From the NCBI RefSeq assembly GCF_023278565.1, contig NC_064675.1, forward strand, positions 4,588,001 to 4,652,000: a stretch of 64,000 nucleotides of DNA, given 5' to 3'. The position numbers and the translations under genes were made by a program. A model generated the notes under the pieces. The model saw nothing but the letters and a program-made list of their open reading frames with translations. It made no database searches and was not told the origin of the DNA. Shown in pieces: positions 1-10,995 of the stretch. The DNA is from Colletotrichum lupini. Taxonomy: Eukaryota; Ascomycota; Sordariomycetes; Glomerellales; Glomerellaceae. The first letter of the stretch is position 1; each line of letters begins with the position of its first letter.

Positions 1-3000
1 AAGACTTTTTATTAAATCTATAACCTTAGTATTATATAGGTTAGTATATACTACCCTATACTATTTAATATTACTATACTAACTTATATAATCTAGCCCT
101 AGCGTTAAATTAAGCTTAACCCTAAGATTACTAAGAATGGCCGTTATGTACCCCTAGATATTACTATAACTCGTACTTAGGCTACTAATACTATCTAGAC
201 GACTATATATAGCGACGCTAAAACTAGTACTAAGTCGTACGCTTATTATAAAGTTAGTAAAGGCATTTTTACTAATTACGTTGCCTTTATAAGTAAGGGC
301 TACTTTAGTTATAACTATATATTTACTATATACGAGTATATACTCGTTATGCCTCTTATTATTACTCGTACGTTACCTTATACTACTTTATATTTATTTA
401 TAGTTTACTAACGGTTCGTACTAGCTTATAATACGCCTATTAAGGTTATTAAGCACGGTCGTAACTATAAGGGCTATAATAAAGTCCGTATTAGCGCTCT
501 ACTTAAGTCTCTAGGTACTATCCCCGCTATATACCTCTATATAATAATAGAAGCCCTTAAATAGGTAGCTAAGTAGGCTAAAAATAATAAAGAGGGTATA
601 TATAATAATATATAGGATTATAAGGAGCGTTACTAACTTATATAAACTCTAAATAAAAAGTAATTAATTTAATATTCTTATATAGTATAGTATAGGAGTT
701 TATATAGGTATATATTAAGATATAATATAGTTAGGCTTAATACCCGGGCAGTAAGGCCCCTATAGAGTCGTAGAGTACTTACTAACTATAAGCTAGAGTA
801 TACGCGCTTAGTTTAGCCTATAAGAGGTCGTAACTAACTATATAAAAGCTCCCCCTAAAGTTTAACGTTTTTAGTAAAATTATAGAACTTTTATTTATTA
901 TATATTATTATTATGTGCTTTTCTATCCTTTTTAGCGTTATAAATCTCTATAAGCGTCTATATTTCTATATATATACTTATAAGACCTTATAAGTAAAAG
1001 GATACCCCTATATATCGCTATAATTATATATAAACATTTACCCCTTACTTAAAATTTCTTTTTTAGTTTCTTACTTTATATATTATTACTTTCTTAGAAT
1101 AGTACGACTACGTATTAATCTTTTATTATATCGAACGATAATTATTATAAAGTTAAAGAGTAATTAGACTTATAATATAATTATTATATATATTTTTATA
1201 GTTTCTAGTACTAGAATTATAAAGCGAACTTTCGAACGTTAACTTATGAAATAGGACTTATAACGAGAAGAGCGTACGGTCTTTTCTAAGGATTTATTAA
1301 TTCGTATTTAAGAATTATTTTTCTAATAATACTTAAACGATAAAAATATCCTTTTTTAACTCTAGTCTAAAGGATTTATAATTACGGCTATAGAATTATT
1401 AACACTTTATTAATAGAATTAGCTTTAGTAACGATAAATACTAAAATAGCTCGTAATTATATAATAACGATTAGAAGAGTTCTTTTTTAGTATATTAGAG
1501 GTTACTTACCGTACTAAAGGGTACGGTAGAGAGTATTTTTATATATAGGTTCGCTAATAAGCTTATATTATTAACTAAGATAAACTATACCTTATATATT
1601 ATAAAACCTTTTTATAATAAGTTTAAAATTAGTTAAGTAAGATAAGGTACTATTATAAAGGGTTTACGACTCTTAAACTAAATTATATTTAGTCTTTAAA
1701 TACGTATAATAAGCTTTTACTATTTAGATTTAAAATCTATATTAATATTAATACTTATTTGCGGTTTATTATATAGTTCTATATAGGGGTTTCTACCTAT
1801 ACGTCCCGGAATATACTTATATAATATTTTACTATTATTTAATAACGGGGATTTACGCTATTACGAGTTTGTTTAAACTAAAAGAAAGAAACCGTTCTTA
1901 TGTCTAGTATTTATTATTACTTTTTATAACACCGTTTAATAGTAAAAAGTCTAATTATATTCCGTAATTACTAGATCTTTAGCAAAAGTATCTATAACGT
2001 TAAGATTAAGAGTTAGTAAAATCGTCTTTATTAAAGTAGATTAGTATATTAGTAAGTAAGTAATATATATCTTAGTATATATAAGTATACTTACGTTTAT
2101 AAGAATACTTCTAACTACTTAAGTTCTAAGGGCTATTCTATATAAATATACTCTCTAACTAGATTACACTTCTATTTACGTATATATTACTAATTCGTTC
2201 TAATTTTATTAACTTCGTATAAATTTAGAACTCTTATCGAATTCGTTATTAAAAAGGTCGCCTTTACGTTATTTTTAGTTAGTTATAGTAACTATATTAT
2301 TAACCTACGTTACGAACTATATAAGACTTTATATAGCCGATTAACTAAGACTAAGTTTAATAACTATTAAATACTATTTAGAATAGTAATAATTTAAACG
2401 TATATCTTTTTTAAGCTACTTTATAGATTTATACCTTAATTATTAAGGGCTCCCTAACTATATTAACTAAAAGTACGAAGTTTAGCGAGGCTAATTATCC
2501 TTATTTTAAAGCGTATTAATATCTTCGTATTCGTTTAAAGTAGTATATATATAATAAGCTCTAATTAGAAGTTATTTTACTTAATAAACTATAGGGCAGT
2601 ATTATATAGGTTAAGTAGAAATTAGAAAACTCTAGAATTAATCTTAGAGTATTAAATAGTTTCGTAATTACGAGCGATACTAAGGACGAAGAGGAATTAT
2701 AAATATAATTATAGTTTACTCTAAACTATTTACTAACGAGAATACTCGTTTCTATTTTTATAATATACTAGGTTGTTTATTATTATAAACTTTATCTTTT
2801 TATTAAACTACTATAATCTCGTCTTTCCTATCGTTTTTATCCTTTTTAACCTTTTTCTTAGCCTTTACTTCCTTTTTAACGATCTTTTTTTCTTACTTAA
2901 CTAATAATTCCTTTTTAATTTTTATTATTAGTTTAATATTAATACTTATTAAAAGCCGTGTTTTTAGAACATTTTTATACGTCGTTTTGCCTAAAGTTTT

Positions 3001-3925
3001 AGTTATAATTAGCTTTATACGACCTTTTCCTTTCTTTACTAACTAAGGTTTAATAACTAGCGACTTAATTTTAGTTTAAGAAATAATAAAAAGTTAGTAA
3101 TTGTCTTTTTTATATAAGATCGTAGCTTTAGAAAGGAATCTCTTTAAACTTATAGCTTCGTACGCTACTTTATAATACTCTAAAATATCGTAAGGATTCT
3201 TTATATTAATTAGAAATGCTATCTACTCTATTAAAAGAATTTGCTAGTTTATTATAAAATATAAAATATTAGATCGTATTATATTTTAATATAAAATAAA
3301 CGTTAAGAAGCGATTAAACTAAACTTTTTTAATAAACTTCTTAATAACTTAGACGTTAATATAAGTTATTACTTAGAAACCGTTAAGTTCGTTTTTAAAA
3401 AAGAATGCGTTATATAATATAATAGAGATATTAATTATTAATAATTACTTTAGCTCTTTTTTTATTTACTAAATACTTCGTTCCCGCTCCTTTAAGTCCG
3501 TAAAAAGAGATTTTATTAATATCGAGGCTTATACGTTTATACGTTCTTATTATACGAAAAGGGCAGAGCTTATATAAGTATTATTATTAATCGGTCGTTT
3601 TAAAATAGCTTTATAAGGAGGTATTATAAGGTTAATTAGTTTAATAACGTCTTATATAAAGACTAGAAGTTATTATAAATCTATATTATAATATTTATAA
3701 GCGAGCTATTAGTTTAATAACTTAAATAAAGAGTGATTTTTACCTATAAGAGGGTAAAAAATAGTAGTTATTTTTATAATAAAGTTATAAAGAGAAGAAA
3801 AACTTTTATATTAAGGTATGATATTGCGCGATTTTGTATACTACCGTACGGTTTAATATATTACGAAATTAAAGTATTTCTTAAGCTATAAATCTCTATA
3901 ACCCCTATTTATGGGTTACTATACT
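1..3925. repeat. AT-rich RIP-degenerated repeat block, truncated at the window edge
   Basis: This stretch is overwhelmingly A/T, with TpA everywhere, very few CpA or TpG dinucleotides and stops in all six frames; no ORF of useful length survives. That is the pattern left by repeat-induced point mutation (C to T, mainly at CpA) on a multicopy element. The composition switches sharply to ordinary GC content near 3905-3960. No terminal repeat, target duplication or recognisable transposase or reverse-transcriptase motif could be found, so the element class is open. About 1-900 keeps purine-richer runs on the plus strand, whereas 2750-3150 is T-rich, so more than one element or orientation may be present. 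Confidence 0.8.
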
Positions 3926-5618
3926 AGTCTAGACCCTATCCTGGGTAGTGGGGTGACTATAAAATACGATTTCTGCTTTGACACATGAAAAAAGTGTTTT
4001 GGCAGAGTGCCTCTTGCAGTCTGCCGTAGGCTGCATGCGTATGTGCGTAATCTCCCGGAATTCATGCATCTCGACCGGGAGACCCCGCCATTGTTTATAT
4101 ATCCTGTGGGCTGTACCAGGGGGGAGGACTCTGAGGAGGGGCAGCGCGCGCCGCGCACAGGCTTTTCCCATCTATTTTCCCGGCGCTGGGCGGGGGTGAG
4201 TGATTGGCGGGCGATCGTGCTTATTCTTTTCTTGCCCTACGAGAGTATCCATATTTACCATATGGGACACACGGCAAAAGCTGCAGAAAGGGGAAAAAGT
4301 GACGCAGAGTACTGGGGGGGGTTAAGGAAGAAGTGGAGAGAGTTGTATCCGTAGGTTCAACCGTTGGCCGCCGTCGGCCGGACGAGGTTCCAAGTTTGTG
4401 GTAAAGTCCCGGGCCCGGTGAGGGTAGGCAGGTAACTACCGTAGTCCGAGGTCGTATCCGGATTCTCTTTTCTGCACGCAGTGTCGGCTGCGGGAGGGGA
4501 AGGGAGAGGAACGGTGGGATGTTGCCGGGAAGAAGGGCAAAAAGGGGGACAAGCTACATGCTGGGGTCATTGACGATTCACGAGGCGGTTTTGGCCTTGA
4601 CGTCGATGTCGTGCTTCCTGCATCCATTCCCTCCCCTGCTTCCTAGGTAGACCCAGTGAAGCTTCTCCAGCTACCAGCTTGCGAGGTCTCTAGCGACGCT
4701 GCAACTCTCGCATCGCACGATGACCGAGGATTCAAGTAGGGGACTACCTCGGAGCTCGTGATGGACTCTATAACTCCTAGAGTCCTAACAGAGGGAATGG
4801 GAACCTAGACGTTCGGCGTTGGCTGGAAAGAAGCCAGACCCAACCAATTACGTTCAACTGCAAGCACTTAAAACCCCTTGCAGCTTGCAGAGACCACGAG
4901 CCAATCGTCTATCAGCACGACACCCTTCTCAACCAACTCAGTCCCCAGCCACTTCCTTCTCCGTAGCATCCAGGAACACGGTCACAATTGCTGCCGGGAA
5001 GTCATCTCATCCAATCGTTTGCTTACGAATATTTCCTCATGTCACGATCTAAGCTGGTCCTCCCCTGAACTCTGATATAACCTTGATTTGCGAGTTGAGT
5101 TCATCGCTAGGGGGGCTGTTTGAACACTGCTGAGAAGATGCCGCGCTTTTCTTACGTTTTTGTTTATTCTCTTGATTACTCCGTACTCTCCTTCGCGTTG
5201 TCGATGAAGCCCCAATATCGCATACATGCCTTATTGCGCTGAGGCTCTGCTTTTTGCTCAAACGTTTTGCCAGTGTTTGACTCACTTTAGATTCCTATCA
5301 TGAGTTTCTACGATGTCGTGATGCCCCAACATCCGATCATGATCTCGATGTAGTCGGTCATTCTGAGCGTCTACAGACTGATGATTGTTAGTAGGATTCA
5401 AGAGATCGATCACGCATTGAGTGCATAGTTCGTGATTCATGCAAGACCCCTCACGTTCACAGAAGATGAATGATCGCTGACAATGTAGGCCTGTTTAACC
5501 TCAATTCTGCGTCCTGACGCTCGTGTCCGCTAAGATACGCTTCCGTCGCGATAGTATGGCCGATGAGAAGGTCTACTTGTTATTGAAACTCCTGACTGGG
5601 CCGAGTCGACGTGGGCCA

Positions 5619-5643
5619 TCAGACCGAATCTATTCAGCGCGGA
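5619..5643 (+). repeat. 25-bp direct repeat, copy 1
   Basis: A 25-base string beginning TCAGACCGAATC is repeated exactly at 5805-5829, in the same orientation and 186 bp apart. The neighbouring bases diverge apart from a short GTCGAG shared downstream. It is either a small segmental duplication or a fragment of an interspersed repeat. Confidence 0.85.
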
Positions 5644-5804
5644 GTGGTCCAAAATGCAAGATCCTTTCGGCTGTGTCGAGGACATGCATCTCTCCGACGC
5701 TTACACTGTCATGCTCGGTGATAATGTATCGCCGTATCGCGAGAACGACGTGACCGCGAAGAGGTCCCACATCGCGCTGTTGGGATGGCCGCAAAGGTCG
5801 ATTG

Positions 5805-5829
5805 TCAGACCGAATCTATTCAGCGCGGA
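5805..5829 (+). repeat. 25-bp direct repeat, copy 2
   Basis: This is the exact second copy of the string at 5619-5643, in direct orientation. No coding frame spans both copies. Confidence 0.85.
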
Positions 5830-7748
5830 ATAGTGTCGAGTCTGGCCATGAGGACGCCGCGCAACGCCGAGCCCAGGAGGACGAACTTGTAGATATCCCA
5901 AGATGCAGATGACAGCTGTTCTGACTTCCGCGAAGGGTCCAGAAAGCACAACAGCTGGCCACGACCCAGGCAAAGCTTTCGCTCGACCAGACATTGGCAA
6001 CTTCGGCCACGTTCGAGCCTTGCATCAACAAAAAAATGATGAATTCTGTTGCCATGGCGCAGTGGGAGGCAAGACCACGGCAATATCGCTCGGAAGTTTG
6101 TCCCTCAGCTCAAGAGGAGAGGCATCTTCGTGAAGGCCTTGGGCAACCAGAGACAGGAACGATTTTCTGAGGAAAAGGAAGCACAATACGTTATTACCAA
6201 TTCAGCCCTTGCCGCTCGTACAGAAACCAGCATTGGCTTGGGTTAGACGAGGCGAGTTTTGCTTGCGAAGTCGCATTCAATTGTGAGGAGCTTCATTTTG
6301 CCGCACCGGGCCATTGCTAGGCCGTACCTGCGTCTACCCCTCCATCGAGGAGCCTTTCGGGGGAGAGGGTACGAGGCAAGACTGCGCGCTTGCGTAGAAC
6401 GATTTGCCGACCGAGGCGAAACTAGGTGAGAAACGTGTAGCAGGATTCCTCAACGTGATCTTGGCAACAGCAGCCCTGAGACGCTGCAGTTCCGCAGCCG
6501 CGACCGTTACGATTGTGAAGCAAGCAACCTCGTGTAAATTCTACGTCGTGCTTTCTCAAACACGTTGACATATTTCTAGTTCAACTGAATATGGACCGCC
6601 GGGCTGCGTGTCTGGAAGTTGGCATCTGGGAGAGGGCGGCCGAAACAGAGTGGACAAGAGAGGTCACCGACTTCAAGCGTCGGGTGTGTGAAGTTTGTTG
6701 CGGATTGCCATCCAGTTAGGGTACTCTTAAGGGGCTAAGATGTAGCCGCCCAGTAGCACATACTTGTTCCGCGATGGCGGCGGTTGTCTTTGGCCATCTA
6801 CTGAGTTGGCAGAAGAGCCATCAACTCATCATAGAAAGGAACCAAACGTAAGAGAGTTCAGCTACCGAACAGATAGTTCAGAGTTGAGATGGAGACGAGA
6901 TCGCTACTGGATGTCGATGATTGAGCCACCAAAAAGAAAGTATCTCAACCCGTCTATCCTCTTGACCCGGGTCCGTTCGGCAGATGCGCACTACATCTTG
7001 CAAGTTCCAAACCGTCTGAAACTCTGGACGACGGACGAGGGGAAGCAGGAGCGGGAACGTCTAAAAGAGGCTCGTAGGTCCGAAGCTCAATCGCTCCATC
7101 GGATATCGGACGGAAAGCTGCCCGGTTTTGCTCGCGTTGTCTATCCAACCGATCGATCTGGGGAGTTTGAAAGATGAGAAAGATTCGAGGTTTGCCCAGC
7201 GAGGTTTCAGGCGTGCAAAGAGGACCAGAAACCTCCCTGCCCCGCCCCTGGCGAGGCGTAACTGAAGCGAGCTGAGGTCCGGCCCCGAAACAGTGGGGCC
7301 CTAACCGGAGCGCGGAGGGAACGGCGCAGGTCGGGGAATAGTGTGGGCATCATCATCGTGACGGTCCACGGCTCGCCAAAGTTTTGTAGGTGAGACGAGG
7401 GGCGGATAATTGGTGATACGGCAACGTGATCGAGTTCCAGAGGAGCGCCTTTTTCTCGTTCAGCGCACAGATGACATCCTGTAGTCTGGTGCTGATGCAG
7501 GCTTGCAGGAGGATATACGAGTACTAGTTTCCAGTAGCGCAGCGCCGCGTTGACTCACCAGTCTTGCCGCTTACATGCCGGGGCCCCAGGAGTTTCTGAT
7601 GACCTGCCAAACACAAGTTCCGAGACTTCGACCAGTGCTGGTTGCTAGGTTATCTCTGGGGGGGGAGGTATCCGTGGGAATGGTTTGGTGGTGGACTGAC
7701 GTGATGTGCATAGCATTGTAAGAAAGATTGGCTCGGTGAGAGAGAGAA

Positions 7749-7890
7749 GGGGGGGGGGGGGGGGGGGTGAGAGTGGGTGGGGGGGCGGTGTGGGTGTGGG
7801 GGGGGGTTGGGTGGGCGTGGCGAGGGTGGGGGGGGTGGAGTGTGGGGGTGGGGGGGGGGGGGGGTGGGGGGGGGGGGGGGGGGGGGGGGG
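7749..7890 (+). repeat. Poly-G / G-rich low-complexity tract
   Basis: The tract opens with 19 consecutive G and closes with a run of 25 G. Between them are many G runs of three or more broken by single T, A or a rare C. The plus strand is G-rich enough to form several G-quadruplexes. The apparent Gly-rich and Pro-rich frames on the two strands are translations of this tract, not genes. Read slippage or a collapsed assembly is possible. Confidence 0.9.
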
Positions 7891-10041
7891 AATTGTCTTG
7901 CTCACAGGGCTGTAGAGACTTTCTGCATTCGAAGTTATTTCGTCATGACTGCATCGAGCAACAAGGTTCAGACTCGCCGCTGTGTGGATGGGCATTATTG
8001 AATGGTATTTGGCAGCTGTCATATAGGTTCCTACTGCAGTTTGCAGACTTGTTGGCTCGTTTTTTGACAGATGTCGCTCATCCTATCATCGCCTGCCCGC
8101 CATACACCTGCAGTAAGACTACAGCGAGACTACAGCCAAGATCGGCATGGCGCTCTGCAAGCTGTGCCTGCTTCCCTGTCCAAAGGAGCGAACGGGAGAG
8201 GACTGTCCTGGAGATTCCCTCCTCTCCTTCTCCCTCGCTGGCTAGCCAAGGTTTGTGCCTTGCCGTGTAGCCCCCCCGCCTTACGGTGCAGTCGCGAAAG
8301 ATATGGCTGGCTTTGGTCAAGTACCTTGCATGGGCTCTCTGCAGACGATCCTTCCTCGCATCGCATTCTACATTTCGCTTCGATGGACAGCCGAGCCCCG
8401 TTGCAACCAGCAACCGGCTAACTTGTCTCGGCAACCGCATCAGCAACTGCCATCAGCAACTCTTGGAACAGAGCAGCAAGAATGCGGAAGCAACTTTAAT
8501 AAGCTATCCTTACAGATAGCTGAGACGTAGGTGGTGACTGTCACCATTCTTTTCTCAAGGAATGTAGGAATCGAGGTTCGGAGACCGAGCGAGTGAGAGA
8601 CGGGAAAGACCAGGGAGTATAGCTTACAGGGCTCAGATCGGGGGGGCAAGTCAGACCAAGATCAGGCCAGGGCAATTCCCATGTGGTTAGACGGATGCTG
8701 ATTTGCATGCCTTTGCTCCCATTTCCCTCTCCTCCCCATCCCCGAGACATGCCCATTTCGAGCAGGAACATCCTTGAACCGGCCTTCTTCAGCCTCCCTA
8801 CTCACACAGAGGACCTGGAGGAGGGTTCATCGCATATCTCTCGTCGGCAAAAGTGCACAGAGAGGTACACCGTACATGAGCTGCTCTCCCATCGCCGAAG
8901 CAACACAGCAGTGAACGATAGCCACTAACAGTAGTACATTAGCTGTGTTAGCCGCCGCCCGGATCAAGCACGAACCCCAGCAGACCACTACACCACCCAC
9001 CACTGTGCCCGTGCCTGGCAAGCCCGTTCATGCCATCTGATTGCGCCATTCCCTTTAGACGGGCCCTCCAAGGTCGTTGGTTCGCTGTATTCTCTGGCTT
9101 GGCTCCCCAGGACGACGACGCCGGTCGAAGCTTGTGTGCCGCCCTCATCCCGTGTTTGCCCACGTTGAAACCCTAGATAGGCGCTGGCGTCTGTCCAAGG
9201 AGAAGAGGATCTCGACAACGACACATCTGGTCACCAAGGAAGACAGAGACTGCAGGCAGGGTAAAGAGCCCCCTTTGCAGTTGGTACCGTGGGCTGTCTC
9301 AGTTGGCACAAGTTGCGCTCTGGCTCGGCGATCAGAGCCTACAGAGCATCTTAGTCACAACCTCTGCTATCTGTACTTGCCCATCACCAAACGCTACAGC
9401 TGTCAGCACAGGTGCCCAAGGACACCCTTCCGGCCTCCTTGTTAAGCCACGTTGGCCTATCTTCTCCTCCATGGCGTTGGCCGAGTTTCCCCCTCATCGG
9501 TCAGCTTCTAGCCTGGAAGCCAACGCCGTTAGGGGGCGTCGTGGCGATCTGGTCAGACTGGACTCAACACATGTGGCTTTCCCTTTGGTCTTTGTCTTCT
9601 GTGGAGGAGAAGCTGGAGAGAAAGAAACAGAATATCTAGGGTAAGGCACGTGTAGTCAGAGATTGTTTCGTTTATCTAATTGGCCCTATAATCTAATTAC
9701 GAAATAGCAGAGCACTTAGCAGTCTATCCACCGGGAAGCTCCCAGCAACATAGGCAGTCAGTCGGACGAAGCGCCTGTGACTTTCGCATCTGAGTTTTAA
9801 TGGCAAATTGTAGGCAAGCAGCGAAGTCTCACTAAGTGCGCTGTGCTCTCCTGGACAGTGCTCCCATCCCGCTATCTTGTCAAGCCTCGCCCAATGAGAT
9901 ATGCTTACTGCTAGGGATACGTACCGTCCTACGACCTTAACTCGAGGTACTTCCTTGCATTTCCACCCCGGGTTGTTCCTCTCTGTGTATTTCTGCATCC
10001 CTACGGAGATGAATTAAGGAATAAAAAATAGCCAACTCCAA

Positions 10042-10108
<67 letters not shown>

Positions 10109-10995
10109 AGGCCATCTCTACCTGCCTTGAGGTACCTTGGCTTGCGGCTTGCCATCTGCCATCTGCCAACTGCCAATATCTACGTACCTAGTACCTAGCA
10201 TTGAGGCACAATTGTGCGCCGTCCTGAGGTTACCTTTCCTCACCTGCTTATGCAGTACCTTGCCATTAATTACTGCATCGGCTGCGGCTGCTGCTGCTCT
10301 TAGGCACCTTACCTGACCATTTCGTTTCCCAGGTGTTGGTCTTTTGCACACTCTACCTATCCTCTCCCTCCCACAAAGTGAACGATTGGTTCCTGGACGC
10401 TCCTTAGCACTTCTTCACCATCTCTCTTCTTCCCCCTTCTTGTGCTGTCTCTTCTGGATTCTGCCTTCTGCTTGAACCAGGAAGCGCCCTTCGCTGCAGA
10501 CCAGTCTTCGCATCTGCCGTGTTACGATTCTGACGACTAGATATTTCATCTGCTTCTGTAATCACGCTCCCACCGCTCTGCTCTACAGAGAGTCCCGATA
10601 CGCTTTCTGCGCCGCACCTCACGGACCTCCCTTTTCACAAACTTCCCCTCGACTCCCAACCTCCCCCAGGCTCGAGTTCCTCCGACACCTTACGCATACA
10701 ATCCTCTTGCTCACGCCAGCTCTTCGCCATTCGGTGTAATCAGTTTTCTCCCCATGAAATTGCCGTCTTGGACCTTCTGTAATGATCAATGATATACGCA
10801 TCTGACGTCGCCCCCGCCTGATATCTACCTACCTACCTACCTCACATTCACCAACCGACCAATCGACAGCACTCATTCTTCGCTTCCCCCGACCCCCAAG
10901 CCGCCGATTGCACCCCTGGTCTTCCTTTGGCTGTCCTCCGAACTCCTCGATATCCTCAGACTTGCACAATACCGTTTGTTAGGGTGGTTCATGTC
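7891..10995. other. Long intergenic region upstream of the PHD-finger gene
   Basis: No gene could be supported on either strand. The right half looks like a fungal promoter and 5' leader: repeated GGTACCT/TACCT elements (about 10130-10330), pyrimidine-rich stretches, a short tandem CTAC run at about 10825-10842, and C-rich sequence leading to the start codon of the downstream gene. Confidence 0.5.
10049..10106 (+). repeat. (GA)n microsatellite
   Basis: About 58 bases of perfect GA dinucleotide repeat lie in the upstream region of the PHD-finger gene. A GAGA tract in a promoter can affect nucleosome placement, but here it is reported only as a repeat. Confidence 0.95.

Larger units (their letters stand above)
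3926..7748. other. Intergenic region with no supported gene
   Basis: Base composition is normal but only short overlapping frames are present. The longest plus-strand frames, near 4007-4354 and 6764-7177, match no family I recognise, and the second has no ATG. Nothing resembling a tRNA or rRNA was seen. The first few hundred bases border the RIPed block. The stretch 5500-6250 contains a 25-bp direct repeat and may be decayed sequence. Confidence 0.5.

Noticed and set aside
110..125. TTAACCCTAAG resembling a telomere unit
   Set aside because: Single occurrence with no tandem TTAGGG/CCCTAA array.
4007..4354. 115-codon plus-strand frame next to the RIPed block
   Set aside because: It overlaps other frames, matches no family and shows no splice or promoter logic.
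5903..6133. P-loop-like GAVGGKTT in a short frame
   Set aside because: Only 76 codons, no Walker B or other NTPase features, and no supporting exon; coincidence or a decayed remnant.
6764..7177. 137-codon plus-strand frame
   Set aside because: It begins with TTG rather than ATG, has no recognisable domain, and its residue composition is like translated non-coding DNA.
7645..8022. Pro-rich (minus) and Gly-rich (plus) open frames
   Set aside because: They are translations of the poly-G tract and its flanks, with no start context or domain.
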